A stretch of 64,000 bases of DNA, taken from positions 1-64,000 of IMG/VR virus record IMGVR_UViG_3300044707_000932, one strand, 5' to 3'. The translations under genes were made by a program, and so were the position numbers. This stretch comes from a virus. Below, piece after piece: positions 15,011 to 23,661 of this stretch. How positions within the stretch are numbered: the first letter of the stretch is position 1; each line of letters begins with the position of its first letter. The notes beneath the pieces are model-generated. The model did not search any database. It was not told the DNA's origin and saw only the letters and a list, made by a program, of their open reading frames with translations.

Positions 15011-16486
15011 ATGAAATTTTATTCAAACAGTCCAATTTCAGAGGAAGAAAGACAAAGTATTCTATCCCAACATAAAGAAATTTATAATGGATATCAAACT
15101 CTTTTGCCGAAGTCAGATAATACACAACCATTGTATGTTCAAGATTATGCTCTTGACAAACAAGGTGCCACTCTGAATAACAAAGGAACCGTCAAACCGT
15201 ATACAAACATAAACATTCACGAAGGACATTCGATGGACCAATGTGAGCAGTGTGGGGGTAATATGAACGAGGGTGAGTGTTCAGAGTGTGGTTGGAAAAT
15301 GGAACAAATGGACGAACAATCAATTTCTGATGTTTTAAAAAAGGGGTCAGAGAGAATTCAACAATTGATGGGTGGTAGAAGGTTTAGTAGAAAAGTTCCA
15401 TATACTGCAGAAGCAGTACAAAAAATCTTAAAACAAATCTATTCCGCAAAAACTGAAGAACAACTTCTGAGTGCTATGAAAATGTATGATAATCTTACTG
15501 ACACTAATGAAGATTTTTTGGATGTATACAAAGAGAGAATAAATACCGCTTATAGAAGAAAGGCCGACGAGCTCGACTTCTATTTGAAGAAAAAAGATAT
15601 TAAGAAAGCATTATCTGAGTATGAAACAGGGAAACTAGACGACATTTATAATGTTTCTGATTTGGATGATAGCTCAGAATTCGATTACGTTGAAGGGGAT
15701 GATAATTACCAAGGCAGTTTTGAACAACAACATAAAATGAAAAAATTAAAGTCTGAATCCGCAACTTCAAATGCTCCTTTATCCTATGGAAAACACTACA
15801 ATGAGATTGAAGAACCATATGAATTTAAATCTAATGGACCTGTTGGTGATGGTGGTACTTTGAGACAAAAACCTGTTAATGAAGTTGGTTTCACAGGTGG
15901 TGGGAACGCCCCTGATATGGATTTGAGTAATGTAGACCCAGCGTACGATTTTGAATCTGAGGGTCCTGATGAGGATACTTACACAATCCCTGCGGATGAC
16001 ATGGATTTAAATACAAAAGATGAGTGGGATGCTTATGATTTTGTTTCAGGTGGTGGTAACGAAAATGGTGGTGACGTTTATCCTGTTAACGAGGAAGGTG
16101 AATGTGAGGAGTGTTGGGAAAAAATGGAATCGGCATGGGTTAATGACGAAGAAATCGATGAACAAGACGTTTCAGGTGTACAAGGTATGTATGGGGACAT
16201 GGACCCAGCATTCAACTTCGTGAGTACGGGAGCTGGTAAAGCGGGTCCTTATCAAACATCTGATTTTCCACAGGGATATGAAGGGGAAAATGAAGACGCT
16301 TATTGGGAAGTTGAGTCAAACGAGATTAATCCTGACAAAATTGATAGAGACGCTTCTTGGGAAGAAATCACTGCTTCGACAGGAGAGGATGAATTCTCAC
16401 ATTTAGATGAAGAGGTTGCTGAGAAATTCATCGTTCAGAAAAACAAGATTTACGAAATGATGTTTAGAATGAAAAAATTCAATTAA
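15011..16486 (+). CDS. Acidic repeat protein with zinc ribbons; virion-protein candidate
   Basis: The 491-aa, very acidic protein begins MKFYSNSPISEEERQSILSQHK, which ends a short leader in I-S-E and resembles the start of the 71-aa protein at 37337. A CEQCGG/CSECGW zinc ribbon lies at about 77-97, with a CEEC pair later. Four degenerate copies of a Y/F-x-F-x-S-x-G repeat (PYEFKSNGP, AYDFESEGP, AYDFVSGGG, AFNFVSTGA) are spaced along the C-terminal half. No enzyme domain is visible. Promoter and leader suggest a late, possibly packaged protein. Confidence 0.7.
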   Translation: MKFYSNSPISEEERQSILSQHKEIYNGYQTLLPKSDNTQPLYVQDYALDKQGATLNNKGTVKPYTNINIHEGHSMDQCEQCGGNMNEGECSECGWKMEQMDEQSISDVLKKGSERIQQLMGGRRFSRKVPYTAEAVQKILKQIYSAKTEEQLLSAMKMYDNLTDTNEDFLDVYKERINTAYRRKADELDFYLKKKDIKKALSEYETGKLDDIYNVSDLDDSSEFDYVEGDDNYQGSFEQQHKMKKLKSESATSNAPLSYGKHYNEIEEPYEFKSNGPVGDGGTLRQKPVNEVGFTGGGNAPDMDLSNVDPAYDFESEGPDEDTYTIPADDMDLNTKDEWDAYDFVSGGGNENGGDVYPVNEEGECEECWEKMESAWVNDEEIDEQDVSGVQGMYGDMDPAFNFVSTGAGKAGPYQTSDFPQGYEGENEDAYWEVESNEINPDKIDRDASWEEITASTGEDEFSHLDEEVAEKFIVQKNKIYEMMFRMKKFN

Positions 16487-16490
16487 AATA

Positions 16491-16517
16491 AAAACCCCCG
16501 AAATCGGGGGTTTTTTT
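16491..16517. terminator. Intrinsic terminator between convergent genes
   Basis: CCCCCG-AAAT-CGGGGG stem followed by seven T on the plus strand and preceded by four A, so usable from both sides. Confidence 0.85.
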
Positions 16518-17106
16518 ATCTTAAGTTTGCCCCACAAAGCCACGTTACCAATGAGATACGAGTTCCTTTCGTGACAGGAGTTACCCTGTGTAAAATGAAA
16601 GACGGGAAAAAACAAAGTAGATTTTTTTGTTTGGGTATAATTGAAATAGTGTGACCCAAGTTCAGTTCTAAATCACCCCCTTCGTATTCGGTTGGGTCCG
16701 AAAGTTGTAAGACACAGGATAATTTACGATTTGACATTCCTGGACCCATGTCTACGTGCCAATCATAGTGTCCATTTTCACTGGCATAGTATTTTGTATA
16801 TTGAAAAGTATCTTGATAACCCCAAATGTCAAAGTTCCACATTTCTTTGTTAGCTCGGTTTGCCAAATCGGCAAATTTATCAAAAAGCCACTTCGAATTA
16901 TCATCCTCATCAATCCATGAAACTTTACTAGTTCTGTATTCGGTTGGTTTATCTGATTTTCCTGTTACAGCATCATAAGCTTCGTTGCTATCACCCAAAC
17001 TTTGGATGAGAGATAATTCGTTCTCAGTGAAGGTATTAGTGAAATAGTAATAATTGAAGTGATTAACGTTAGTTCGTTGTTGATTTATGAAAATTTTTGA
17101 TGTCAT
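16516..17106 (-). CDS. 2-oxoglutarate/Fe(II)-dependent oxygenase (prolyl-4-hydroxylase-like)
   Basis: The 196-aa protein carries HYDWHVDMG (His-x-Asp iron ligands), a later His in FILHRVTPV and the Arg of TRISLV that binds 2-oxoglutarate. The pattern GGDLELNL is typical of the PKHD-type branch. The substrate is unknown: protein side chains or nucleobases are possible. It forms a pair with the next gene, which has the same fold. Confidence 0.85.
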   Translation of the reverse strand: MTSKIFINQQRTNVNHFNYYYFTNTFTENELSLIQSLGDSNEAYDAVTGKSDKPTEYRTSKVSWIDEDDNSKWLFDKFADLANRANKEMWNFDIWGYQDTFQYTKYYASENGHYDWHVDMGPGMSNRKLSCVLQLSDPTEYEGGDLELNLGHTISIIPKQKNLLCFFPSFILHRVTPVTKGTRISLVTWLCGANLR

Positions 17107-17117
17107 ATTTGTTTTTT

Positions 17118-17717
17118 TTATCTTTCAGTGTTAAAGAAGAAAACTTGAAAAAGTCTTCCGTCATACATATCTTTTCCGAAGTAATCAAGAGATGTGTGGT
17201 AGTTATCGGCCCGATACATAACACATCTGTTAAAAACGTTTCCGAACCTGTCAACCATGTCCCATTTTGTGTTATCTACCATATCATCGCCAGGAGGGGC
17301 TTGTTTATCGTATTCAGGGTCAGACCAAGATTTTTTATATTCATAATGCATCCAACCTGTTGCCTTGTGTCTGAAGATTCCTGTACCTGAGCTCAATGGA
17401 GCGTCAGGGGTCAAATAAATTAAAGCCGCCCAATCTGTAGTAGAGTCTGCGTGAATCCAAGATTTTTCCCTAGCAGTCGTATATTGAAAAGAACCTGTGT
17501 AGTTATTTTCGGGGTCTTCACTACCCCAATAGGTAATTTCACCAGCAAACGGGAATAAAATTTCACGTAGTTTATTTTTTAATGGTTCATTCAAGAATGA
17601 CTTAGTTCTTTGACCTGGATAGTTTCCACGAACTTTGAATTCTTGTTTCAAAGCGAATTCCCTGACTGCCATAGGGTCAGAATAAAAATTATCAATTGTG
17701 AGTGAGTTGAATCTCAT
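17118..17717 (-). CDS. DUF6445-like 2-oxoglutarate/Fe(II) oxygenase-fold protein
   Basis: The 199-aa protein has IHADSTTDWAALIYL (His-x-Asp) followed by GTGIFRHK and a distal YHTS with Arg, the DUF6445 arrangement seen in many phages. It lies 11 nt upstream of the other oxygenase and is probably co-transcribed. The substrate is unknown. Confidence 0.75.
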   Translation of the reverse strand: MRFNSLTIDNFYSDPMAVREFALKQEFKVRGNYPGQRTKSFLNEPLKNKLREILFPFAGEITYWGSEDPENNYTGSFQYTTAREKSWIHADSTTDWAALIYLTPDAPLSSGTGIFRHKATGWMHYEYKKSWSDPEYDKQAPPGDDMVDNTKWDMVDRFGNVFNRCVMYRADNYHTSLDYFGKDMYDGRLFQVFFFNTER

Positions 17718-17816
17718 TCTCTTTTTTCTTTAAATATATGAATCTTTTTTGAGAAAAAAATAATTTTTTTAGGTGACTTTTATCATTAATGGTGATATTT
17801 CTTTATAAAATATTTT

Positions 17817-18122
17817 ATGATGGAGATAAAAGAAATTGTTTCTTATTACCTTAACACAGATTCGAATATTTTAGAGGTTACTTTCAGAACAATAGATGAT
17901 ACCGACGACCTGTTGAGGTCTGATTCAATAAATTACAATGTTGTCGAGGAGTATGGTTTCGAACTTGAAACACTGACGTTTGAGTTTTTAGATGAAGAAC
18001 TTGAAGATGATTTTTTCGAAGATGATGAAAAGGTTGAATTAGATGAAGAAGAACTAATTAATTTTCTGAACGAATATTATACAGTAAACCCTGATTTGTT
18101 ACCAAAATCGGATTTCTATTAG
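17817..18122 (+). CDS. Small acidic hypothetical protein
   Basis: A 101-aa protein with two adjacent ATGs (17817 and 17820). The C-terminal half is dominated by Asp/Glu (DEELEDDFFEDDEK). No domain is recognised and no clear TATTTAT element precedes it. Confidence 0.6.
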   Translation: MMEIKEIVSYYLNTDSNILEVTFRTIDDTDDLLRSDSINYNVVEEYGFELETLTFEFLDEELEDDFFEDDEKVELDEEELINFLNEYYTVNPDLLPKSDFY

Positions 18123-18127
18123 TTTGA

Positions 18128-18135
18128 TATTTATT
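18128..18135 (+). promoter_or_regulatory. Phage promoter element TATTTATT
   Basis: TATTTATT, 3 nt before the ATG at 18139; it excludes the in-frame start further upstream. Confidence 0.6.
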
Positions 18136-18138
18136 GTT

Positions 18139-18390
18139 ATGAATTTAGATGTTGATTTCTTGATTGATTTTTTTGAAAAAAACTCAAATGGTTCAGAAAA
18201 AACCGAAATTGGTGAGCAAGATGCTGCTGGTGGAGGTGGTGGGACAACTTCGGCAAAACCAGTACCAAAATGGGCTGATGTTATAGGTGGACCAACAAGA
18301 GGGGTGGCAAATTCATTACCAAAAAAAGGACAATATTGGAGAGACCTTCTTGGTGGACCAAAAAGAGGGGTTGCTAATCAGCTTTATTGA
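18139..18390 (+). CDS. Small repeat protein with possible capsid-targeting leader
   Basis: An 83-aa protein. The leader ends in I-G-E before Gln at residues 24-26. A Gly-rich spacer leads into two copies of W-x-D-[VL]-[IL]-GGP-x-RGVAN (WADVIGGPTRGVANSL and WRDLLGGPKRGVANQL). This looks like a small packaged or structural peptide; the function is unknown. Confidence 0.6.
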   Translation: MNLDVDFLIDFFEKNSNGSEKTEIGEQDAAGGGGGTTSAKPVPKWADVIGGPTRGVANSLPKKGQYWRDLLGGPKRGVANQLY

Positions 18391-18635
18391 TATTTTCTTG
18401 AATCGTATCTTACGATTTCACCTATTTTTTCCCAAAGTAAATCATTATTATTTCTCAACCGTCTAACAAAAGCTTCCACAAAATGTTCTGGGGAGTTGGA
18501 AATTTCTGATTCGTGGTAAGAACTACCATCAGTCATGTAGAAGATGTTTTCTCCGTATATAGTTTCAACTTCTTGTATTTCTTTTAGTTCAAAAGTTTTC
18601 AAAATACAAACTAATTCTTTTTGTGAATCTGACAT
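18384..18635 (-). CDS. Hypothetical protein under a host-type promoter
   Basis: The ATG at 18635 lies 12 nt after a perfect host-type promoter; an upstream TTG start would overlap that promoter. The 83-aa product (MSDSQKELVCILKTFELKE) has no recognised domain. It converges with the previous gene by 7 nt. Confidence 0.65.
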   Translation of the reverse strand: MSDSQKELVCILKTFELKEIQEVETIYGENIFYMTDGSSYHESEISNSPEHFVEAFVRRLRNNNDLLWEKIGEIVRYDSRKYQ

Positions 18636-18647
18636 GTCTTTTTTTTT

Positions 18648-18677
18648 CAAAGTTACATTTTAATTTTGGTGTAACAA
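18648..18677 (-). promoter_or_regulatory. Bacteroidota-type promoter (TTG-N19-TAACTTTG)
   Basis: Minus-strand TTG at 18675-18677, 19 nt, TAACTTTG at 18648-18655. It is divergent from the TATTTATA element 3 bp away. Confidence 0.75.
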
Positions 18678-18680
18678 AAC

Positions 18681-18688
18681 TATTTATA
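18681..18688 (+). promoter_or_regulatory. Phage promoter element TATTTATA that decides a TTG start
   Basis: TATTTATA, 12 nt before TTG at 18701. Any ATG upstream of that TTG would lie before the promoter, so the TTG is the likely start. Confidence 0.65.
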
Positions 18689-18700
18689 AATAAAGTTTTT

Positions 18701-20509
18701 TTGAATAATAAGAAGGAAATACAAGACAGAATCAAGCTTTTGATTAGATACAGTTTGGAGAAAACCCTCACTGAAAATAAGAAAAGTATATTAGAACAGG
18801 GTTCTCCGAAGGGGTCTATATATTCTAGAATTGGAGACACCGGAAATCCCTGGGAAACTATACCTGCTTATGAATCCAAAAAGAAGAAAGACGAGGAGGA
18901 ATATATCAAAAACTTTAAAGCGAGAGGTGGGAAAATCGGTTGTGATAGACCTGATAAGTTAATTATTCCTGGAGTGAATAAAATGGGTTTGAAAGGGGAA
19001 GATGCGATGGTTGAGGAATATCCTTGTACATATGCTGCACCAATCCCTTGTGAATTGACTACACCTGGTGAATATACTCGAGCAATAAATGGTACGGGTA
19101 TATCAACATTATACTTACCTCCAAACGCTAGGGTATTTTTTTGGGATGATATCACACAATGGACTAAATATTTCGAACAATATTGGGAAGGTGTATCCGA
19201 AGAAAATGAAGAAAGAGTTATTGATTATTTTTTGAAAATAGTTCCATTAGGAACAGTTAGAGAATTCTCTATAGCCAAACCAGAAAATCCTGACAATGTC
19301 CTCACTTACCGTGGAGTGTTGACCAGAGGGGAAAATTGTGGTCACTATGACGCAACAAAAAATAATTTTGTTTTCAGATGGTATTATACAACTTCAGAAC
19401 CTGATGAAAACGGAAAATACACAATGTCTCCCTACCCCGAAATGCAGTTCGTTGATAACAGAAGTGATTGGGATTACTTTTTGGATGAATATGGATTTGT
19501 AACTCAAATGGTTTTAGGTGCGGTTTATGCCTTGACAGGAATTTTCTGTGAGGGTTGTACTTGGCCCTTAATATTCGAAATAGGTATGGAAGGGGCTCTC
19601 GGAGTGGCTCAATCCCAAAGAGATATAGAAAAAGGAGATAACATATCGGCGGCGTTAGATTTGATTTTTGCGGTGCTCCCAATGATGAAAACCCAGAAAT
19701 TCTTTGGAGCGGTTCCAGCCCAAGAAGGTTTGGAAGTTTTAAATAATATGAGAAAGGCGGGATTGAGTAGAACAACTAAGCCTACCGATGTTATTAGATG
19801 GTACAGGAAACAACCAGACCAAGTTAAAAAAACCTTTTCCAAGATGATTCAAGGAGGGGATGAGTGGTCTGAAGCCAGAGTTAAAGAATTCTTCGAAAAA
19901 GCAGGCAATGATTTTTTTACCTATATCAGACAACATCCAAAAAAATTAATGGATATACCTTGGTATAAAACTATTCACGCAAAAGAGGCCGGGATAGGTG
20001 CTGCTCTTTTTCCTGTTAATATGATTTTGCGGGCAACACTTGGTCAACAACTGAACAGTGAAGAGATGGATAGGCTATCTCGAGTCCATGCGAACATAAA
20101 GGCGGTTGATGAAAAACTTGCTTTAGAATTTGAACAAAATTTAATTGTGAATGCCACCAGAGCAAAAGAATATTTGAAAAGTCCGGCAATGATTGAAATG
20201 TCGCTGATGGACCCATCAATTGCGGGTGACCCAAAATTGTGGCAAAATAAATCTATGGAAGCGTTTGGTGAATCAAATTATCAACAAATTCCAGAGGATG
20301 AAACAGGACTTATTCAGAACCAATCAATGGATAAAAAATCCGCTAAAGATAAAATTAAAAACAATAATTTATATACCAAAGAAGAGGTAATTAAAAACGG
20401 GTGGTTGGAAAAAGTGGGCAACATCGAAATAATTAATGGTATAAAGTATTATGTGGTCAAAGATACTACTTTGACACCTAAAACTTCGCAAGAACCTTCA
20501 AAACAATAA
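18701..20509 (+). CDS. Large virion-associated protein candidate with leader and hydrophobic core
   Basis: The TTG start gives about 602 aa. The leader is helical and ends in KKSILEQG (I-L-E before Gln, residue 32), with an earlier L-T-E before Asn. A hydrophobic central region (about 290-360: MVLGAVYALTGIFCEGCTWPL, ALDLIFAVLPMM) could insert in membranes. The C-terminus is charged. It heads a run with the next two genes (16-nt gap, then a 1-nt overlap), each with a similar leader. A packaged, ejected protein is the best reading; no family is recognised. Confidence 0.7.
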   Translation: MNNKKEIQDRIKLLIRYSLEKTLTENKKSILEQGSPKGSIYSRIGDTGNPWETIPAYESKKKKDEEEYIKNFKARGGKIGCDRPDKLIIPGVNKMGLKGEDAMVEEYPCTYAAPIPCELTTPGEYTRAINGTGISTLYLPPNARVFFWDDITQWTKYFEQYWEGVSEENEERVIDYFLKIVPLGTVREFSIAKPENPDNVLTYRGVLTRGENCGHYDATKNNFVFRWYYTTSEPDENGKYTMSPYPEMQFVDNRSDWDYFLDEYGFVTQMVLGAVYALTGIFCEGCTWPLIFEIGMEGALGVAQSQRDIEKGDNISAALDLIFAVLPMMKTQKFFGAVPAQEGLEVLNNMRKAGLSRTTKPTDVIRWYRKQPDQVKKTFSKMIQGGDEWSEARVKEFFEKAGNDFFTYIRQHPKKLMDIPWYKTIHAKEAGIGAALFPVNMILRATLGQQLNSEEMDRLSRVHANIKAVDEKLALEFEQNLIVNATRAKEYLKSPAMIEMSLMDPSIAGDPKLWQNKSMEAFGESNYQQIPEDETGLIQNQSMDKKSAKDKIKNNNLYTKEEVIKNGWLEKVGNIEIINGIKYYVVKDTTLTPKTSQEPSKQ

Positions 20510-20525
20510 CATAAAGTATAAAAAT

Positions 20526-22868
20526 ATGGAAAAAAGATTAATAACGGAAATCGAGAGGATTGGTGAAATAATGGGTGTAAAAAAATCATTGATAACTGAA
20601 GCCCCATTACCTAAATGGATGAGGGACCTCATAAAAAATAATTTTTGGGAAAGAGAAGGAAATGATGTTGTGAGTAGATGGGCAAAACCAGGAGAGTTCG
20701 GAACAATCGACAGACAAGGATTTAGAAACATATCGTTAGAAAATGGTGAAAACCTAAGAATTTCAAGAGCCGATAACGACGCATTGGATGATTTTTTATC
20801 CCCACCAAGACCTGGTGTTGCCACTAAAACCTATGAAACACTAACAAATAATCAAAAGCAATTGTTTTGGAAAATATTAGACGATGCTATGGCACAGGAG
20901 GGCAAAGGTGCCGAAGATTTATATAACGAGTGGGTAAAATCGAGAATTAATTTTTTAAAAAGATATAGTGAACTTGATGTTCTGAGAGATGTAGCGGCTA
21001 GAAATAAAAATAGGTCTGATAACCAAAAATTGTCCACTGTAGAATATTTGATTAGTGAAAAGGGTGTTGACCCTAATTTAGCTAGAAGAATTGCCCCTAT
21101 AATGGACGAACAAGTTCAATTATTAGAAAAAGGTGCGTTGACAGTTAATAAGGATTTAAAAGCGGTTTTAAAAATGGATGAAGAATTACAAGATTTTCTT
21201 ACTTCGTTCAACTCCTTGAGTCCTGAAAATGTCACAAGAATTGCTAGAGATAGAAAAATTGTAGTAGATGCGGTAGAAAAGGCGGATGCTCTTTACATTC
21301 AAGCAAAAAAACTAATGAAAAACCTCCAAGACGCTAGTCCAAACAACAGGCTTGAAATAGAAAGGGCACTAGCTGAGACAATGAGAGAATTATATAATAG
21401 TAAGGAATTAGTCGGAAGACAAATGACAAAATTTCTTGATGATATGGAGTCATCTGGTGATGATGAATTAGTCGAATTAGCAAAAAAAATAAAAGACGTT
21501 AGAAAACGATATACAGAGGGAGACGATTGGAAACTTTTGAAATTAACTAAAGACCAAACTAGATTCTGGGGTAAGGTTGGAAAGGCTTTTGGTGAAGGTG
21601 TAAACAGTAAAAACTTATTTACATTAGAAAGAGCGGCAGCGAAGGCGTTGGGGATGGTAATAAAACCAATTGCCGCTGGAGTTAGATGGCTTATTAGACT
21701 TTTCACAAAAAAAGAGGCTAAAGAAGTTGCTAAGACAACTGCCGATACTATAAAAAAAGAGTTTCCAAGTTACATGCAGGTGTTTAGAAGATTGATGACC
21801 GGTAGTGAGAGAGGTTTACCTCAAGATATACCCTTAGTTGGAACTAAATCAGGTACAATTGATGTCGGGGGTACAAGATACATGGACCCCTATCAGGAAC
21901 TTAGAGGTTATGGTGATGTTACAATTGGTCCCACAATTAAAGGAAAAAGATATGGGTTTACTTTGAGTGTACCTACACTGTCTTATCTAATGGAAATTTT
22001 TGCTGTTTCATTGAAATGGGTTGTGTATGATATGATAATTGGAACCGTTTTTCCGGCAATCGCCTTCCACTTTTACGGTGGGAAGGGGAACTATTCATGC
22101 TACAACACTTTAGTTAAATTTTTTGAAGAAAAGGGTGTAACAAAATATGGTGTAATTATGGAGTATTTGACTGATGAAGATTTGAGGAAAACAATGCCCA
22201 AATGTACAGACCAAGTTTTAAAAGACCAAAGTAACATGGGAATCCCTTTTACAAATATAAATTTAACAAATACACCTGAAATGGTGGCAATGAGATTAGA
22301 TTATATGTTGACACCAAATGGTTCTAGAACAGAAGAGGCTGGAGATTTAAGTACCTTTTGGTCTGAAGTTTGGGAAAATCTTGGAAGTGGATGGTTTACT
22401 GCTAAAGGTTTAATAACTTTATCACCCGTAAAAATAGATGATGCGTTTTGGTATGGTAATAAAATAATGAAAAAGTTTGCTGAATGGGATGCTGGTGCTT
22501 CCATTGACCCTGAACTACCAAACATAACTGACCCAAGTGAAATGCTTTTCAGAGATTTCTGTTCAGATATGAAACACACTTTTGTGAGTTTCGAAAATGG
22601 TGTTGGTACATCAAAAGACGCTACGGGTGAAATCAGATGTTGGCAATTGAATACTAATACGATGCAGGAGTTCATCGGTATAGATTGTCCTGGTTCGACA
22701 CCCAAAACAACCACTACAGATTCAATTCCTAAAGCAGATACTACAAGTAAAACGGTACAAGGAGTAAATGCTCCTCAGACACCTAGTGAAAAAACTACCG
22801 TAGAACCATTGGATTCAAATAAACTTAAAGATATCCAACAACAACTTAAACAAAAATACGGAAACTGA
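20526..22868 (+). CDS. Large virion-associated protein candidate with capsid-targeting leader
   Basis: The 780-aa protein begins with LITEIERIGEIMGVKKSLITEA; I-T-E before Ala at residues 23-25 is an excellent match to a T4 gp21 site, and the first part resembles the PPK2 leader. Long helical stretches (about 160-340) are followed by basic and hydrophobic segments (LSYLMEIFAVSLKWVVYDM). The C-terminus is Thr-rich with TPSEKTTVEPLDSNKLKDIQ. It shares architecture with the protein before it. Confidence 0.7.
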   Translation: MEKRLITEIERIGEIMGVKKSLITEAPLPKWMRDLIKNNFWEREGNDVVSRWAKPGEFGTIDRQGFRNISLENGENLRISRADNDALDDFLSPPRPGVATKTYETLTNNQKQLFWKILDDAMAQEGKGAEDLYNEWVKSRINFLKRYSELDVLRDVAARNKNRSDNQKLSTVEYLISEKGVDPNLARRIAPIMDEQVQLLEKGALTVNKDLKAVLKMDEELQDFLTSFNSLSPENVTRIARDRKIVVDAVEKADALYIQAKKLMKNLQDASPNNRLEIERALAETMRELYNSKELVGRQMTKFLDDMESSGDDELVELAKKIKDVRKRYTEGDDWKLLKLTKDQTRFWGKVGKAFGEGVNSKNLFTLERAAAKALGMVIKPIAAGVRWLIRLFTKKEAKEVAKTTADTIKKEFPSYMQVFRRLMTGSERGLPQDIPLVGTKSGTIDVGGTRYMDPYQELRGYGDVTIGPTIKGKRYGFTLSVPTLSYLMEIFAVSLKWVVYDMIIGTVFPAIAFHFYGGKGNYSCYNTLVKFFEEKGVTKYGVIMEYLTDEDLRKTMPKCTDQVLKDQSNMGIPFTNINLTNTPEMVAMRLDYMLTPNGSRTEEAGDLSTFWSEVWENLGSGWFTAKGLITLSPVKIDDAFWYGNKIMKKFAEWDAGASIDPELPNITDPSEMLFRDFCSDMKHTFVSFENGVGTSKDATGEIRCWQLNTNTMQEFIGIDCPGSTPKTTTTDSIPKADTTSKTVQGVNAPQTPSEKTTVEPLDSNKLKDIQQQLKQKYGN

Positions 22869-23623
22869 TGGAACTGAATTCTAAATTAAAACAACTTTAT
22901 CGAATAATTGAACTCCAAACGAGAGAGGGTCAAATCAGACCACCGATTAGGGTTAGTGGGTACAAATTAGAAGTACTTCCTGAGTTTGAAGCGGTTATGA
23001 AAAGTCCCTCTCTGAGAAAAAAGTTTTGGGAAGACAATCACGTGAAATTGAACGATTTAGGTATTGATATAAAAAGAAATTTTTTAGATTTCGAAAGTCA
23101 TTATGAGCTGGATAGTTTTAACGACTTGAGTTACCAAGACAAGGCTAAAATTGCCCGTTTGAAATTACAGGGGTTCACAGAAGTGCCAACGGTTAGTGGT
23201 AACTGTCCAACAACAGCAGGGTATTTTTATGAGAGGTTCCCAACAGGTGCGGCATCAGGTGCTGTTGTAGTTTGTTTGGCGAAGGCGAAGTCCGATACCA
23301 ATTATCCTCTCAAGAAAACCGATGACCCCCTTTATTGTATTAAAAATCAAAAGTATTATTCCTTAAAAAGAGGTTTGTTAGCTAGTTTTAACAAGGATAG
23401 ACAATGTCAAAAGATTGATATCGAGGGTACGACTTATTGGATTTGTTATTTCTTCGATGGAAAAGTTGAAATGGTGGATATCAATGATAATGTAGTAATG
23501 AAAGGTGGTTGGAGTTGTATACCCGGAAGTGAGAATTCATATACTATTGTTTTCAGTGACGGTCAAACCTTGACATTTACTGTTAACACTAAGGATGAAC
23601 CAATTGTGGGACAAAAAATTTAA
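22868..23623 (+). CDS. Hypothetical virion-associated protein
   Basis: A 251-aa protein whose ATG shares a base with the previous stop. The N-terminus (SKLKQLYRIIELQTREG) has I-I-E, a weaker leader. The C-terminal half is beta-rich and contains KGGWSCIPGSENSYTIVF. No domain is recognised; its place as third gene of the run suggests a joint role. Confidence 0.65.
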   Translation: MELNSKLKQLYRIIELQTREGQIRPPIRVSGYKLEVLPEFEAVMKSPSLRKKFWEDNHVKLNDLGIDIKRNFLDFESHYELDSFNDLSYQDKAKIARLKLQGFTEVPTVSGNCPTTAGYFYERFPTGAASGAVVVCLAKAKSDTNYPLKKTDDPLYCIKNQKYYSLKRGLLASFNKDRQCQKIDIEGTTYWICYFFDGKVEMVDINDNVVMKGGWSCIPGSENSYTIVFSDGQTLTFTVNTKDEPIVGQKI

Positions 23624-23637
23624 AGAGAAAAATAAAC

Positions 23638-23645
23638 TATTTATA
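23638..23645 (+). promoter_or_regulatory. Phage promoter element TATTTATA
   Basis: TATTTATA followed by AGAAAAGTT, 16 nt before the ATG; the flank is nearly identical to the element at 14990. Confidence 0.65.
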
Positions 23646-23661
23646 AGAAAAGTTTAATTAA

